A stretch of DNA of 12,334 bases, from contig CALCJG010000314.1 in the NCBI GenBank assembly GCA_937967705.1, positions 1-12,334 on the forward strand. The letters are read 5' to 3'. The notes under the pieces are model-generated. The model was not told the DNA's origin and ran no database searches. It saw only the letters and a program-made list of their open reading frames with translations. Origin of the DNA: an uncultured Spirochaetia bacterium (GTDB lineage Bacteria > Spirochaetota > UBA4802 > JAGODF01). Within the stretch, counting starts at the first letter, position 1. The number at the start of each line of letters is the position of its first letter. Positions 1 through 6,203 of the stretch are shown one piece after another. The position numbers were made by a program, and so were the translations under genes.

Positions 1-41
1 CGAGATCTACACTCCTTCCCTACACGACGCTCTGCCGATCT
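1..41 (+). other. Illumina P5/TruSeq universal adapter remnant (artifact)
   Basis: These bases match the 3' 41 bases of the Illumina TruSeq universal adapter, ending in CCGATCT, with two mismatches (C for T at 15, G for T at 34). They are library-construction sequence, not genome. The genomic insert begins at base 42. Any protein or promoter call that uses these bases is false. Confidence 0.97.
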
Positions 42-1085
42 ATGCTGCAGCGCAAGCTTCCGGAGGCCGACCCCCTGGGAGACATGGTGGAGGAGATCAA
101 AAAGGCCGCCCAGCGCGCGGGTGATCTCACCAGGCAGCTCCTGGCTTTCGCCCGCAAGCAGACCCTCGAGATCAAGCCCCTCAACCTGAACCAGGTAATC
201 AATAATTTTGAAAAGATGGTGCGGAGGACCATAAGGGAGGATATTCTCATTCAGAAATACCTGCAGTCGGACCTGGATCTCATCGAGGGTGATGTGGGGC
301 AGATCGAACAGATCATACTGAATCTGGCGATCAACGCGCAGGATGCCATGCCCCACGGCGGGACACTGGTGTTTCAGACCTCCAACACGGTGCTGGACGA
401 AGCCTACGCGGACTCGCATCCGGGCGTCCTTCCCGGAAGATATGTGATGCTGGTCATGAGCGATTCGGGAACGGGAATGGACGAAGCCACGATGAACCGC
501 ATCTTCGAGCCCTTCTTTACCACCAAGGAGGTGGGCAAGGGAACGGGGCTGGGGCTGGCCACGGTGTACGGCATCGTGAAGCAGCATGGCGGGAACATCT
601 GGGTTTACAGCGAACCCGGCAAGGGCAGCACCTTCCGGGTCTATTTCCCCCGCGCCTCCCGTCGGGAGGATGCCGTCAGTTCCATAACCTCCGGCGAGGC
701 AATGCCGACGGGATCGGAAACCATCCTTGTCGTGGAGGATCAGGAACAGGTGCGGAGGGTCACCTCCCTCATGCTCCGTCAGAACGGGTATACCGTGATA
801 GAGGCGGAAAACGGCCTCCGGGCCCTGGAGCATGCCGCCTCCTTTCGGGAACCCATTCACCTCCTGCTGACCGACGTGGTTATGCCGGGTATGAACGGAC
901 GGGATCTGTATGAGGAACTGAAACAGATGCGTCCCGGGATCAGGGTGCTCTATGTCTCGGGATATCCCCGGGAGATCATAAGCCATGAGGGCATTCTGGA
1001 TGAGGGGGTTAACCTGCTCTCAAAACCGGTGACTGCGGAAACGCTTACCGCCAGGGTTCGGGAAATTCTTGATGGGAGGGATTGA
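42..1085 (+). CDS. Hybrid sensor histidine kinase with C-terminal receiver domain (5' partial)
   Basis: This is the C-terminal part of a two-component hybrid kinase. Residues 15-40 look like the second helix of a HisKA dimerisation domain (RAGDLTRQLLAFARKQ). A HATPase_c domain follows at about 80-205, with an N-box (NLAINAQDAMP, about 94-104), G1 (DSGTGMD, 141-147), F-box (FEPFFTTK) and G2 (GKGTGLGL, 165-172). Residues 226-345 form a receiver domain with acidic residues VED at 231-233, the phosphoacceptor Asp278 in TDVVMPG, and Lys328 in SKPV. The HisKA H-box with the phosphoacceptor His and all sensor domains would lie upstream, beyond the contig end. The ATG at 42 directly abuts adapter and is probably an internal Met, so the true start is missing. 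This domain order is typical of PAS-containing hybrid kinases in anaerobic proteobacteria. The signal sensed cannot be inferred. The gene converges on the next one with a 9-bp gap and no terminator hairpin. Confidence 0.93.
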   Translation: MLQRKLPEADPLGDMVEEIKKAAQRAGDLTRQLLAFARKQTLEIKPLNLNQVINNFEKMVRRTIREDILIQKYLQSDLDLIEGDVGQIEQIILNLAINAQDAMPHGGTLVFQTSNTVLDEAYADSHPGVLPGRYVMLVMSDSGTGMDEATMNRIFEPFFTTKEVGKGTGLGLATVYGIVKQHGGNIWVYSEPGKGSTFRVYFPRASRREDAVSSITSGEAMPTGSETILVVEDQEQVRRVTSLMLRQNGYTVIEAENGLRALEHAASFREPIHLLLTDVVMPGMNGRDLYEELKQMRPGIRVLYVSGYPREIISHEGILDEGVNLLSKPVTAETLTARVREILDGRD

Positions 1086-1094
1086 GGATATGGG

Positions 1095-1448
1095 TCACGT
1101 GAGAGGCTCTCCGCCGTTCTGGCGCTTGATTATGATGTTCATGATCTCGCGAATGAAGGCGCACTCGCATTGGGCGGGGCAGGGCCTCAGTTCCGATTGA
1201 TGGAGGCAGTAGCCGGGACAGGCGGGCGTGTCCTGAAGGCGCTCGGTGAAGACGGTTCCCTCGTATAAGTCGAGAAAATCCTCGGCCCGCAGGGAGAGGG
1301 TCGTGCCGCAGCGGTGGTTGAAGAGAAAGAGCCCCAGTTTCAGCTCCTGGAAATGGGGCTGGTATCCTATGATCCGCAGGTTTTCGTCTGTAAGAAAAAC
1401 CTCCCTCGTTTCCCAGACATCTCCGCATTTGGAACAGCTTCTGAACAT
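1095..1448 (-). CDS. Conserved cysteine-rich hypothetical protein, putative metal binding
   Basis: A 117-aa protein of unknown function. It has eight Cys residues: an N-terminal CxxC (C5, C8), C47 in HRCGTTLSL, and a C-terminal cluster C77-x3-C81-x8-C90-x3-C94-x-C96, with H46 and H83 nearby. The spacing suggests zinc or possibly iron-sulfur binding. The opening CSKCG resembles a zinc ribbon. From memory, short proteins of this pattern occur as uncharacterised genes in deltaproteobacterial genomes; I cannot confirm that here. No signal peptide or membrane segment is visible. The start at 1448 is the first Met and keeps the CxxC; the Shine-Dalgarno is weak. An overlapping plus-strand frame (1246-1632) has no family features, so the minus frame is preferred. 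It could be co-transcribed with the PPOX gene 248 bp upstream, but a hairpin sits between them. Confidence 0.7.
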   Translation of the reverse strand: MFRSCSKCGDVWETREVFLTDENLRIIGYQPHFQELKLGLFLFNHRCGTTLSLRAEDFLDLYEGTVFTERLQDTPACPGYCLHQSELRPCPAQCECAFIREIMNIIIKRQNGGEPLT

Positions 1449-1607
1449 GGGTTTCGCATACCCCGGGTCTTGTGATGTCGGAGGGAGGAGCCTCTTCCCC
1501 CCATCCCGTACTGCCCTGTCAGTGTGGAAGGGGCTGAGAAAAAATGCAATAAATAAAGCGCCCGTAAGAGATCGAAAGGTCCGTGGGTCTATGGTAATGC
1601 GGGCCGT

Positions 1608-1635
1608 CTGTCAGCCAGGGGGGGGCGGCTGACAG
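1608..1635. other. Perfect 9-bp inverted repeat (hairpin) between two minus-strand genes
   Basis: CTGTCAGCC (1608-1616) and GGCTGACAG (1627-1635) are perfectly complementary around a 10-base, G-rich (plus strand) loop. Six A follow on the plus strand (1636-1641). On the minus strand, along which the flanking genes are transcribed, the T run lies before the stem rather than after it. It is therefore not a canonical intrinsic terminator in either direction. It may be an mRNA-stabilising hairpin after the PPOX gene or a protein-binding site. The rest of the 1449-1696 gap holds nothing I can name. Confidence 0.6.
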
Positions 1636-1696
1636 AAAAAAGGGCGTGCCCGTACCATGACCCATTATTTCCATACCCTTTGAGGCGCTATGGTTC

Positions 1697-2116
1697 TCAG
1701 AGCGGGATGAGTTTCTTCGGCTCGGTATTGGTGTCCATGGTCCACACGCAGGCGGTCAGCTCCGTGACCCGGAATACGGCGAGCTGATCCCTGCCATCCG
1801 GCTTCTCCACGAAGGGCCGGAGAAATTCCCGGGCGGCCACTATCTCCTCCTTGAGGGAAGCGTCCTTTTCTTCCCGTGCCTCTCCGCGCACACGCACCTG
1901 TATTCCCTTCTCGAAATCGTTGAAGCAGAATTCCACAGCCGGATCGGCCGTAAGCTGGCGGTAGAGGTCCTTGAAGGTTCCGGTGTGGAACACGATACCC
2001 TTTTCGTCGGCTCGATAGGCCCACATCCCCCGGACCCGCGGTTCCCCGCCCTCCACCGTCGCCAGGTGACAGGCCAGATGGGCGTTCATAAAATCAAAGA
2101 CATCCTCTCGTGTCAT
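1697..2116 (-). CDS. Pyridoxamine 5'-phosphate oxidase (PPOX) family FMN-binding protein
   Basis: A 139-aa protein with the look of the PPOX-type split-barrel flavin fold. The N-terminal helix (MTREDVFDFMNAHLACHLATV) leads into a strand with the PRVRGMWAYRADEKGIVFHT pattern that usually contacts FMN. TFKDLYRQLTADPAVEFCF follows, then a barrel strand (QVRVRGEAREEKD) and a C-terminal VFRVTELTACVWTMD strand. Length fits the short stand-alone PPOX-like proteins that bind FMN, F420 or heme as small cytoplasmic oxidoreductases. These are not the vitamin B6 enzyme PdxH, which is longer. The start at 2116 is supported by AGGAGG at 2123-2128, 6 nt upstream. It lies 66 bp downstream of the AraC-type regulator gene in the same direction, so that regulator may control it. 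The substrate cannot be told from sequence. Confidence 0.85.
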   Translation of the reverse strand: MTREDVFDFMNAHLACHLATVEGGEPRVRGMWAYRADEKGIVFHTGTFKDLYRQLTADPAVEFCFNDFEKGIQVRVRGEAREEKDASLKEEIVAAREFLRPFVEKPDGRDQLAVFRVTELTACVWTMDTNTEPKKLIPL

Positions 2117-2182
2117 GACAATCCTCCTGTAAGATGGACTCCATCCTGAGGCGTAAAAGGAATCAGCGCTATCAAAATCCTG

Positions 2183-3076
2183 CTAAATTTTAACGGATTT
2201 CCGCCCTGCAGCGTTTTTCCGGTACAGGGAGGGGGTGATTCCGAAGGTCCTGCGGAACGCCGCCGTGAAATGCGAGGAGCTTCCGAAGCCGCAGTCCAGG
2301 GCGATCTCCGTTATGGTGGCGCTTCCGGCCAGCAGGAGCCGGCGGGCCCGGGAGAGGCGTACGTCGATGAGATACTCGGCGGGGGTCTTGCCGGTCTCGG
2401 ACTTGAAGAGGCGGGTGAAATGCGATTCCGAGAGGCCCGCCAGGGATGCCAGGTCCTCCACCCGGAGCTCGTCCGCATAACGTCTATGGAGAAACTCGAC
2501 AACCCGGTTGATCTCCAAACGGTCTGCGGCCCTCTCCTCCGTGGCGGGCAGGGCGATGACGGTCCTGATGAGACAATGGACGATGAGGAGCGCCAGCGCG
2601 CTCAGCACGTTCCCGGCTCCCGGAAGACCGCCGTCGCTCTCCACCATGAAGCGGCGCAGCAGGGGGAAAATATCGCCGGGAGCGTCATGCTCCTCCCCGG
2701 CAAAGCGGGGGAGAGGTCCTGATGCGTAGAGGACCCACTGGGATTCGAAGAACTCTGGTGCCACCATGAGGGCGGCGTAGCGCGAAAAGCCCTCCTCCGC
2801 TAACTCGTGATGCGGAACCCCGGGGCTCAGGGCGCAGAGACGTCCGCTTGAGGTGGTACGCTCGACCCCCTCTACGGAGATGCGGCAGCGGTCGTCGTGA
2901 GTTAGGATGAAGGAGTAACCGGGATGGGTGTGATCCCGGCTCAGGGAGTAGTAGCAGGGACCCACGGCGGGGATGAAGACAGCCAGCTCGGGGCAGACGA
3001 AAGAATCCACATTGCGGAGTTCCTCCTCCGTGACGTTTCCAACGAGTTTTCGGATGGTCTTCTGGGTCTCTTCCAT
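2183..3076 (-). CDS. AraC/XylS-family transcriptional regulator
   Basis: A 297-aa regulator. Residues about 25-125 form a cupin-like AraC sensing domain (HTHPGYSF at 49-56; ALSPGVPHHE at 82-91). The DNA-binding domain at about 190-288 has two helix-turn-helices. HTH1 is around 207-227 (VEDLASLAGLSESHFTRLFK). HTH2 is around 255-276 (ITEIALDCGFGSSSHFTAAFR), followed by the family signature FRRTFGITPSLYR. The last residues are basic. The sensing domain suggests a small-molecule ligand, unidentified. The start at 3076 gives a full-length domain; the upstream Shine-Dalgarno is weak (GGGAG). It is 45 bp downstream of the exported-protein gene and 66 bp upstream of the PPOX gene, all on the minus strand. 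The PPOX gene is the natural candidate target. Confidence 0.92.
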   Translation of the reverse strand: MEETQKTIRKLVGNVTEEELRNVDSFVCPELAVFIPAVGPCYYSLSRDHTHPGYSFILTHDDRCRISVEGVERTTSSGRLCALSPGVPHHELAEEGFSRYAALMVAPEFFESQWVLYASGPLPRFAGEEHDAPGDIFPLLRRFMVESDGGLPGAGNVLSALALLIVHCLIRTVIALPATEERAADRLEINRVVEFLHRRYADELRVEDLASLAGLSESHFTRLFKSETGKTPAEYLIDVRLSRARRLLLAGSATITEIALDCGFGSSSHFTAAFRRTFGITPSLYRKNAAGRKSVKI

Positions 3077-3121
3077 CGGCTGGCGGTCTCCCGGGGGTGC
3101 AAAAGGGTTCGGGCGCTCCCC

Positions 3122-3655
3122 TCAGGGGATCAGCCGCTCATAGCCCTGCAGATAGGTCCGGACCCTCTGTTTCAGCCCCTTCTCCCGGATCTCGAAGAGC
3201 AGGCGGCAGTTATTGTCCGAGTCGAATTCTTCCCATGCGGCCCTTCCCCGGGCGGCCAGGCTGCCGAATTCCTTCGCGGGAGGGCGCGCATCGGAGTAGT
3301 TGACATGGGCCTTGGGCGGCTTGTCCCCGAAGAGCCTCTTCATTCTCAGCTTATTGATATCATCGATAAAATGAAATTGAGCTGTCAGCAAAGCCCGTTT
3401 TCTGGCTTCCATCCTTCTTTCCTTTCTTTCGCCCTTGCTTCCGGATAACCCGGCAGCCGTTACTCTGTAGGAATCCTCATCCTGCCAGCAGCCTTTCATG
3501 GTCTGTCCCGGGAGCGGTTTCCCATCGGTTCCGCATCTCCAGGAGCTCATTATTGTGTCCATCGGGGGGGCGCAATAAAGGAAGGATAACGATGCTGTCA
3601 TGACGATGAAAACGAGGATGGCTAATAAGCGGTTTTTCCTCATGCCTTGTATCAT
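3122..3655 (-). CDS. Putative exported or membrane-anchored protein, possible lipoprotein
   Basis: A 177-aa protein of unknown function. A basic start (MIQGMRKNR) precedes a hydrophobic segment at about 9-27 and then FLYC with Cys28. This resembles a lipoprotein signal, although Phe-Leu-Tyr before the Cys is a poor lipobox. A cleaved signal peptide or a membrane anchor are alternatives. The mature part has three more Cys (41, 56, 150), a segment with SYRVTAAGLSG at 62-72, a long basic helix and a charged C-terminal half. The SYRV-AxG pattern followed by an Ala/Arg-rich helix faintly recalls LPP20-type lipoproteins; this is a guess. The reading frame stays open to 3817. I choose the Met at 3655 because it has GGAGG 5 nt upstream and puts the basic and hydrophobic segments at the N-terminus. 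The longer version would start inside repeat-bearing intergenic DNA. A second Met four codons later (3643) is also possible. Confidence 0.65.
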   Translation of the reverse strand: MIQGMRKNRLLAILVFIVMTASLSFLYCAPPMDTIMSSWRCGTDGKPLPGQTMKGCWQDEDSYRVTAAGLSGSKGERKERRMEARKRALLTAQFHFIDDINKLRMKRLFGDKPPKAHVNYSDARPPAKEFGSLAARGRAAWEEFDSDNNCRLLFEIREKGLKQRVRTYLQGYERLIP

Positions 3656-3685
3656 CACTGCCTCCAGGGTTTGGGTTTTTGTCCC

Positions 3686-3714
3686 AGAATAAGGATTTGT
3701 GCGGAGGAAAGCAA
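3686..3714 (-). promoter_or_regulatory. Weak sigma70-like promoter candidate for the minus-strand cluster
   Basis: On the minus strand TTGCTT (plus-strand 3709-3714) and TATTCT (3686-3691) are separated by exactly 17 bp. A transcript would begin about 25 nt before the chosen ATG at 3655. The match is partial (3/6 and 4/6), so this is a candidate only. Confidence 0.3.
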
Positions 3715-3731
3715 GTGATTCTCGGGCAAAG

Positions 3732-3998
3732 GGGGTCAGAGCCTTCCCGGGGGTGGTCTTTGAAGCACTTCCGGGCAGGGGGAATCTAGGGTCAGAGCCG
3801 CCTAAGAGGGAGGACAAAGGAGGAGTTGGCAGGAGAGGGACTGTACAAGTACGCCAGGGGTCAGAGCCTCAGGAGGTGGGAATGGGGTCAGAGCCTAAAA
3901 AGTGATGAGATCTCTGCATTTAAATGCAATGGACGGATTGGTAGCTGTTCGGCAGGGGGGGGCTGGAGGGCTTGTCCGGCCCGGAGGGGTCAGAGCCT
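3732..3998 (+). repeat. Five direct copies of a 13-bp GGGGTCAGAGCCT repeat
   Basis: Copies are at 3732-3744, 3788-3800 (first and last base differ), 3857-3869, 3884-3896 and 3986-3998, all in the same orientation. Start-to-start distances are 56, 69, 27 and 102 bp, too irregular for CRISPR. No inverted copy was seen elsewhere in the window. From memory, GGGGTCAGA-type short repeats often accompany REP-associated tyrosine transposases in proteobacterial genomes. No transposase is present here, so the link is inference. The repeats fill much of the 3656-4163 gap, which contains no credible gene. Confidence 0.85.
3907..3928. repeat. Two abutting perfect palindromes
   Basis: GAGATCTC (3907-3914) is directly followed by the 14-bp perfect palindrome TGCATTTAAATGCA (3915-3928). 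They lie between the fourth and fifth copies of the 13-bp repeat, about 235 bp before the GMC gene. They could be a protein-binding site or part of a mobile-repeat relic. No function can be assigned. Confidence 0.5.
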
Positions 3999-4085
3999 CA
4001 GGGCGATGAATCCTGCCTGAAAAGACCGAATTTCGCATTTTTTTCCAGTTTTTCAAAAAAAAACGCCCGCCCCCCTTGACAAAGG

Positions 4086-4099
4086 ACCGACTGTTCGGT
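4086..4099. promoter_or_regulatory. TetR-type operator candidate 1
   Basis: ACCGACTGTTCGGT is a perfect 5-bp inverted repeat (ACCGA/TCGGT) with a 4-bp centre. It fills the spacer between the -35 and -10 elements, so a bound protein would block RNA polymerase. Its likely ligand is the TetR-family product of the second gene of this operon. That link is inference from location and symmetry. Confidence 0.6.
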
Positions 4100-4107
4100 T
4101 TATTTAT

Positions 4108-4121
4108 AACGATTGTTCGAT
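4108..4121. promoter_or_regulatory. TetR-type operator candidate 2
   Basis: AACGATTGTTCGAT matches operator candidate 1 at 11 of 14 positions and keeps the CGA-4-TCG core. Its centre is 22 bp downstream of that of candidate 1, about two helical turns, so two dimers would bind the same DNA face. It overlaps the expected transcription start. Confidence 0.55.
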
Positions 4122-4163
4122 ATAATATAATACTGAAACGTCACATAAATCAGGGAGGTTGCA

Positions 4164-5513
4164 ATGGACAGGCTCAATCAGACTTTTGACGCGATTGTCG
4201 TGGGATCAGGACCCGGGGGTGCCACGGTGGCCCGTGAAATGACCGCCAGGGGGAAAAAGGTCCTTCTGCTGGAATGGGGGAGCGCGGAACCCATAGGCAA
4301 AAGCGATATCAAACGGACATGGCAGGCGCTTAAATGGCTTGGCTGGCCGGGCAAGGGGCTTCTCGTAACGAAAGGGCTTCTGGCCATGGTGCGCGGCATC
4401 TGTAAGGGGGGAAGTTCCGTCTATTATTACGGGACCTGTTTCAAAGTGCCCCATGAGATGCTGGCCAAATACGGCATCGATGTAAAGGAAGAGGAAAAAG
4501 AGGCCCGGCGCGAACTGCCCATCGCCCCCTTGAAAGACGCTATGATGACTCCCATGGCCCGGCGTATCATGGAGAGCGCCCGGTCCTTGGGATACGAATG
4601 GAACAAGCTGGACAAATTCATGGACCAGGACCGCTGGACTCCGGGATATCCCTTCGGCTATTACGGCGATCCCAAGGACATCAAATGGACCGCCCGTGTT
4701 TTCGTGGACGAAGCCGTTAAAAACGGCGCCCTTTTCCTGGATGGTGCAAAGGTGAGCCGGGTGATCGTGGAAGAGGGGAGGGCCACGGGGGTTGAATTTA
4801 CCCGGCAGGGCAAAAAACACAAGGCTTTCGCGGACAAGATCGTTGTTGCCGCCGGGGGTATCGGTTCGCCGGTCATCCTCCGAAAAAGCGGTATCGAGGA
4901 GGCGGGATACGACTTCTTTTACGATCCCCTCATCACCGTGGCCGGCGTGGTTAAGGATATTCGGGCGCGGGCTGACGAGATTCCGATGTCCGCCGGCATG
5001 CATATGGACGCCGACGGCTACGTGATGACCGACATGGCGGTGCCCTGGATGCTGGACATGGGGATGGCTGCCGAGGTGTTCCGGTTCCACCGCCTCTTTG
5101 CACGCAAGAAGACTCTGCGCCTCATGATCAAGATCCGCGATTCCCTGGGCGGCCGCTTAACCGACGGCGGCGGTGTGCGCAAGGGACTGGCCCCGGAAGA
5201 CCGGGCCAAGCTCGACAAGGGCTATGAAGTGGCCAAAAAGATTCTTCAGAAGGCCGGGGCCAAGGGGATATACCGCACCTGGTACTTCGCGGCGCATCCC
5301 GGCGGAACGGTCAAGATCGGGGACCTCCTGGATTCCAATCTCAAGACGCGTTTCGAAAACCTTTACGTCTGCGACTGCTCCGTCATCCCTGAGCCCTGGG
5401 GCTTGCCGCCCGTGCTGACTCTCGTCTGCCTGGGCAAGCGTCTGGCGAAGCACCTGATGAATCCCTCGGCCTCCCGCTCAACGGGAAAGGATGCCGTGAA
5501 GAGGAGCAGGTAG
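4164..5513 (+). CDS. GMC-like FAD-dependent oxidoreductase
   Basis: A 449-aa flavoprotein that probably oxidises an alcohol or reduces/oxidises a related substrate in the cytoplasm. The FAD-binding Rossmann motif is at 11-20 (IVVGSGPGGA), followed by LLLEWG (the ribose-binding acidic residue). KIVVAAGGIGSPVIL near 230 is the second GMC N-domain signature. The C-terminal GMC domain has His378 in AHPGGTVKIGD and then DSNLKTRFENLYVCDCSV. Most GMC enzymes have a catalytic His/Asn close to the C-terminal motif (around NP); here the region reads PEPWGLPPVLTL, with no Asn or His. At 449 aa it is shorter than typical GMC enzymes (500-600 aa). The start at 4164 has AGGGAGG 5 nt upstream. It is the first gene of the operon, 10 bp before the TetR gene. 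It may act on the substrate or product of the downstream reductase, but this is unproven. Confidence 0.85.
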   Translation: MDRLNQTFDAIVVGSGPGGATVAREMTARGKKVLLLEWGSAEPIGKSDIKRTWQALKWLGWPGKGLLVTKGLLAMVRGICKGGSSVYYYGTCFKVPHEMLAKYGIDVKEEEKEARRELPIAPLKDAMMTPMARRIMESARSLGYEWNKLDKFMDQDRWTPGYPFGYYGDPKDIKWTARVFVDEAVKNGALFLDGAKVSRVIVEEGRATGVEFTRQGKKHKAFADKIVVAAGGIGSPVILRKSGIEEAGYDFFYDPLITVAGVVKDIRARADEIPMSAGMHMDADGYVMTDMAVPWMLDMGMAAEVFRFHRLFARKKTLRLMIKIRDSLGGRLTDGGGVRKGLAPEDRAKLDKGYEVAKKILQKAGAKGIYRTWYFAAHPGGTVKIGDLLDSNLKTRFENLYVCDCSVIPEPWGLPPVLTLVCLGKRLAKHLMNPSASRSTGKDAVKRSR

Positions 5514-5523
5514 GGGATCTGGA

Positions 5524-6177
5524 ATGCCGAAGATCGTTGACCATGACGAGTACCGCCGGGAACTGATAGAGAAATGCTTCAGCCTCCTGTCGCGAAAGGG
5601 GTTCTCCCAGGTGACCATGCGGGAGATAGCGGCTGAGATCGGCGTTTCCACCGGCACGCTCTATCATTATTTCCCCACGAAGGAAAGTATTCTGGAACAG
5701 ATGTTCGCCTTCGTGCGGGAGAGCAATATCGCCGATTACGCAGGCCGCATTACGGAGGAGTTTTCCCTGGCGGGCAGGCTGGAGAGAGTGCGCAGCTTCT
5801 GGAAGGAGAGCCGTGAGACCTATCAGAACACGATGCTTCTCGCCATCGATTCGCTGCGCAATGATCCCGAGAACAGCGGAAAGGTCTTCCTGGATTTTTC
5901 CGACTACTACACGGAGGCCATGGCGTATAACTTCGGCATATCCCGTCAGTTCGCCCGGTCCATATTCATTTATTTCCTCGGGCTTATCCTTCATTCGATC
6001 TTTACGCCCCGGGAACTTTCGTACGACGATCAGATCGATGTCATCACCGAAATCCTGCTTTCCGTTCTACAGGAGAAGGGAGCGCCCGGCGAGGAGTCTG
6101 CCAGGCGGCTGGTAGACCGAATCCTTTCAATACTGGGAGATGAAAAGCGGGTCCGGCAGCCGAGAAACGAACACTGA
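5524..6177 (+). CDS. TetR/AcrR-family transcriptional regulator
   Basis: A 217-aa regulator. Residues 10-58 form the TetR N-terminal DNA-binding domain: LIEKCFSLLSRKGFSQVTMREIA leads into the HTH recognition part IGVSTGTLYHYFPTKESIL (39-57). The remaining all-helical part is the ligand-binding and dimer domain, variable in the family; the ligand is unknown. An acyl-CoA is plausible given the CoA enzymes downstream. The start at 5524 follows the GMC stop by 10 bp, with a modest Shine-Dalgarno (AGGGGAT, 5512-5518) overlapping that stop. Being the second gene of the operon and having two operator-like repeats in the operon promoter suggest autorepression. No other TetR target site was seen in the window. 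Confidence 0.93.
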   Translation: MPKIVDHDEYRRELIEKCFSLLSRKGFSQVTMREIAAEIGVSTGTLYHYFPTKESILEQMFAFVRESNIADYAGRITEEFSLAGRLERVRSFWKESRETYQNTMLLAIDSLRNDPENSGKVFLDFSDYYTEAMAYNFGISRQFARSIFIYFLGLILHSIFTPRELSYDDQIDVITEILLSVLQEKGAPGEESARRLVDRILSILGDEKRVRQPRNEH

Positions 6178-6203
6178 GCGCCGGGAGTCAAAAGGAGGAT
6201 GCA

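Larger units (their letters stand above)
4076..4131 (+). promoter_or_regulatory. Promoter region of the oxidoreductase-reductase operon
   Basis: A perfect -35 element TTGACA lies at 4076-4081. The -10 at optimal spacing is TTTATT (4099-4104); TATTTA (4101-4106, 19-bp spacer) is an alternative. Two overlapping TATAAT hexamers at 4121-4126 and 4126-4131 could serve a second promoter without a clear -35. Either start gives a leader of roughly 25-55 nt before the GMC start codon. The promoter overlaps the two operator-like repeats listed separately. Confidence 0.6.

Noticed and set aside
42..44. ATG at 42 as a true start codon
   Set aside because: It directly abuts adapter, and the protein begins in the middle of a HisKA domain without its H-box, so the gene is truncated.
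1246..1632. 128-codon plus-strand open frame
   Set aside because: It overlaps the cysteine-rich minus-strand gene, is low-complexity and basic, has no motif, and ends within the hairpin.
3656..3817. N-terminal extension of the exported-protein gene
   Set aside because: It would put 54 residues before the basic and hydrophobic signal-like segment and run into repeat DNA. The Met at 3655 has its own Shine-Dalgarno.
3732..3998. CRISPR array
   Set aside because: Repeats are only 13 bp, spacing is irregular (56, 69, 27, 102 bp) and no cas gene is present.
3699..4020. Two short plus-strand open frames upstream of the operon
   Set aside because: They are built largely from the 13-bp direct repeats and G-rich DNA; no ribosome site or domain supports them.
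4206..5090. 294-codon open frame on the minus strand
   Set aside because: It is antisense to the GMC oxidoreductase gene; the His/Pro/Gly-rich translation matches no protein pattern.
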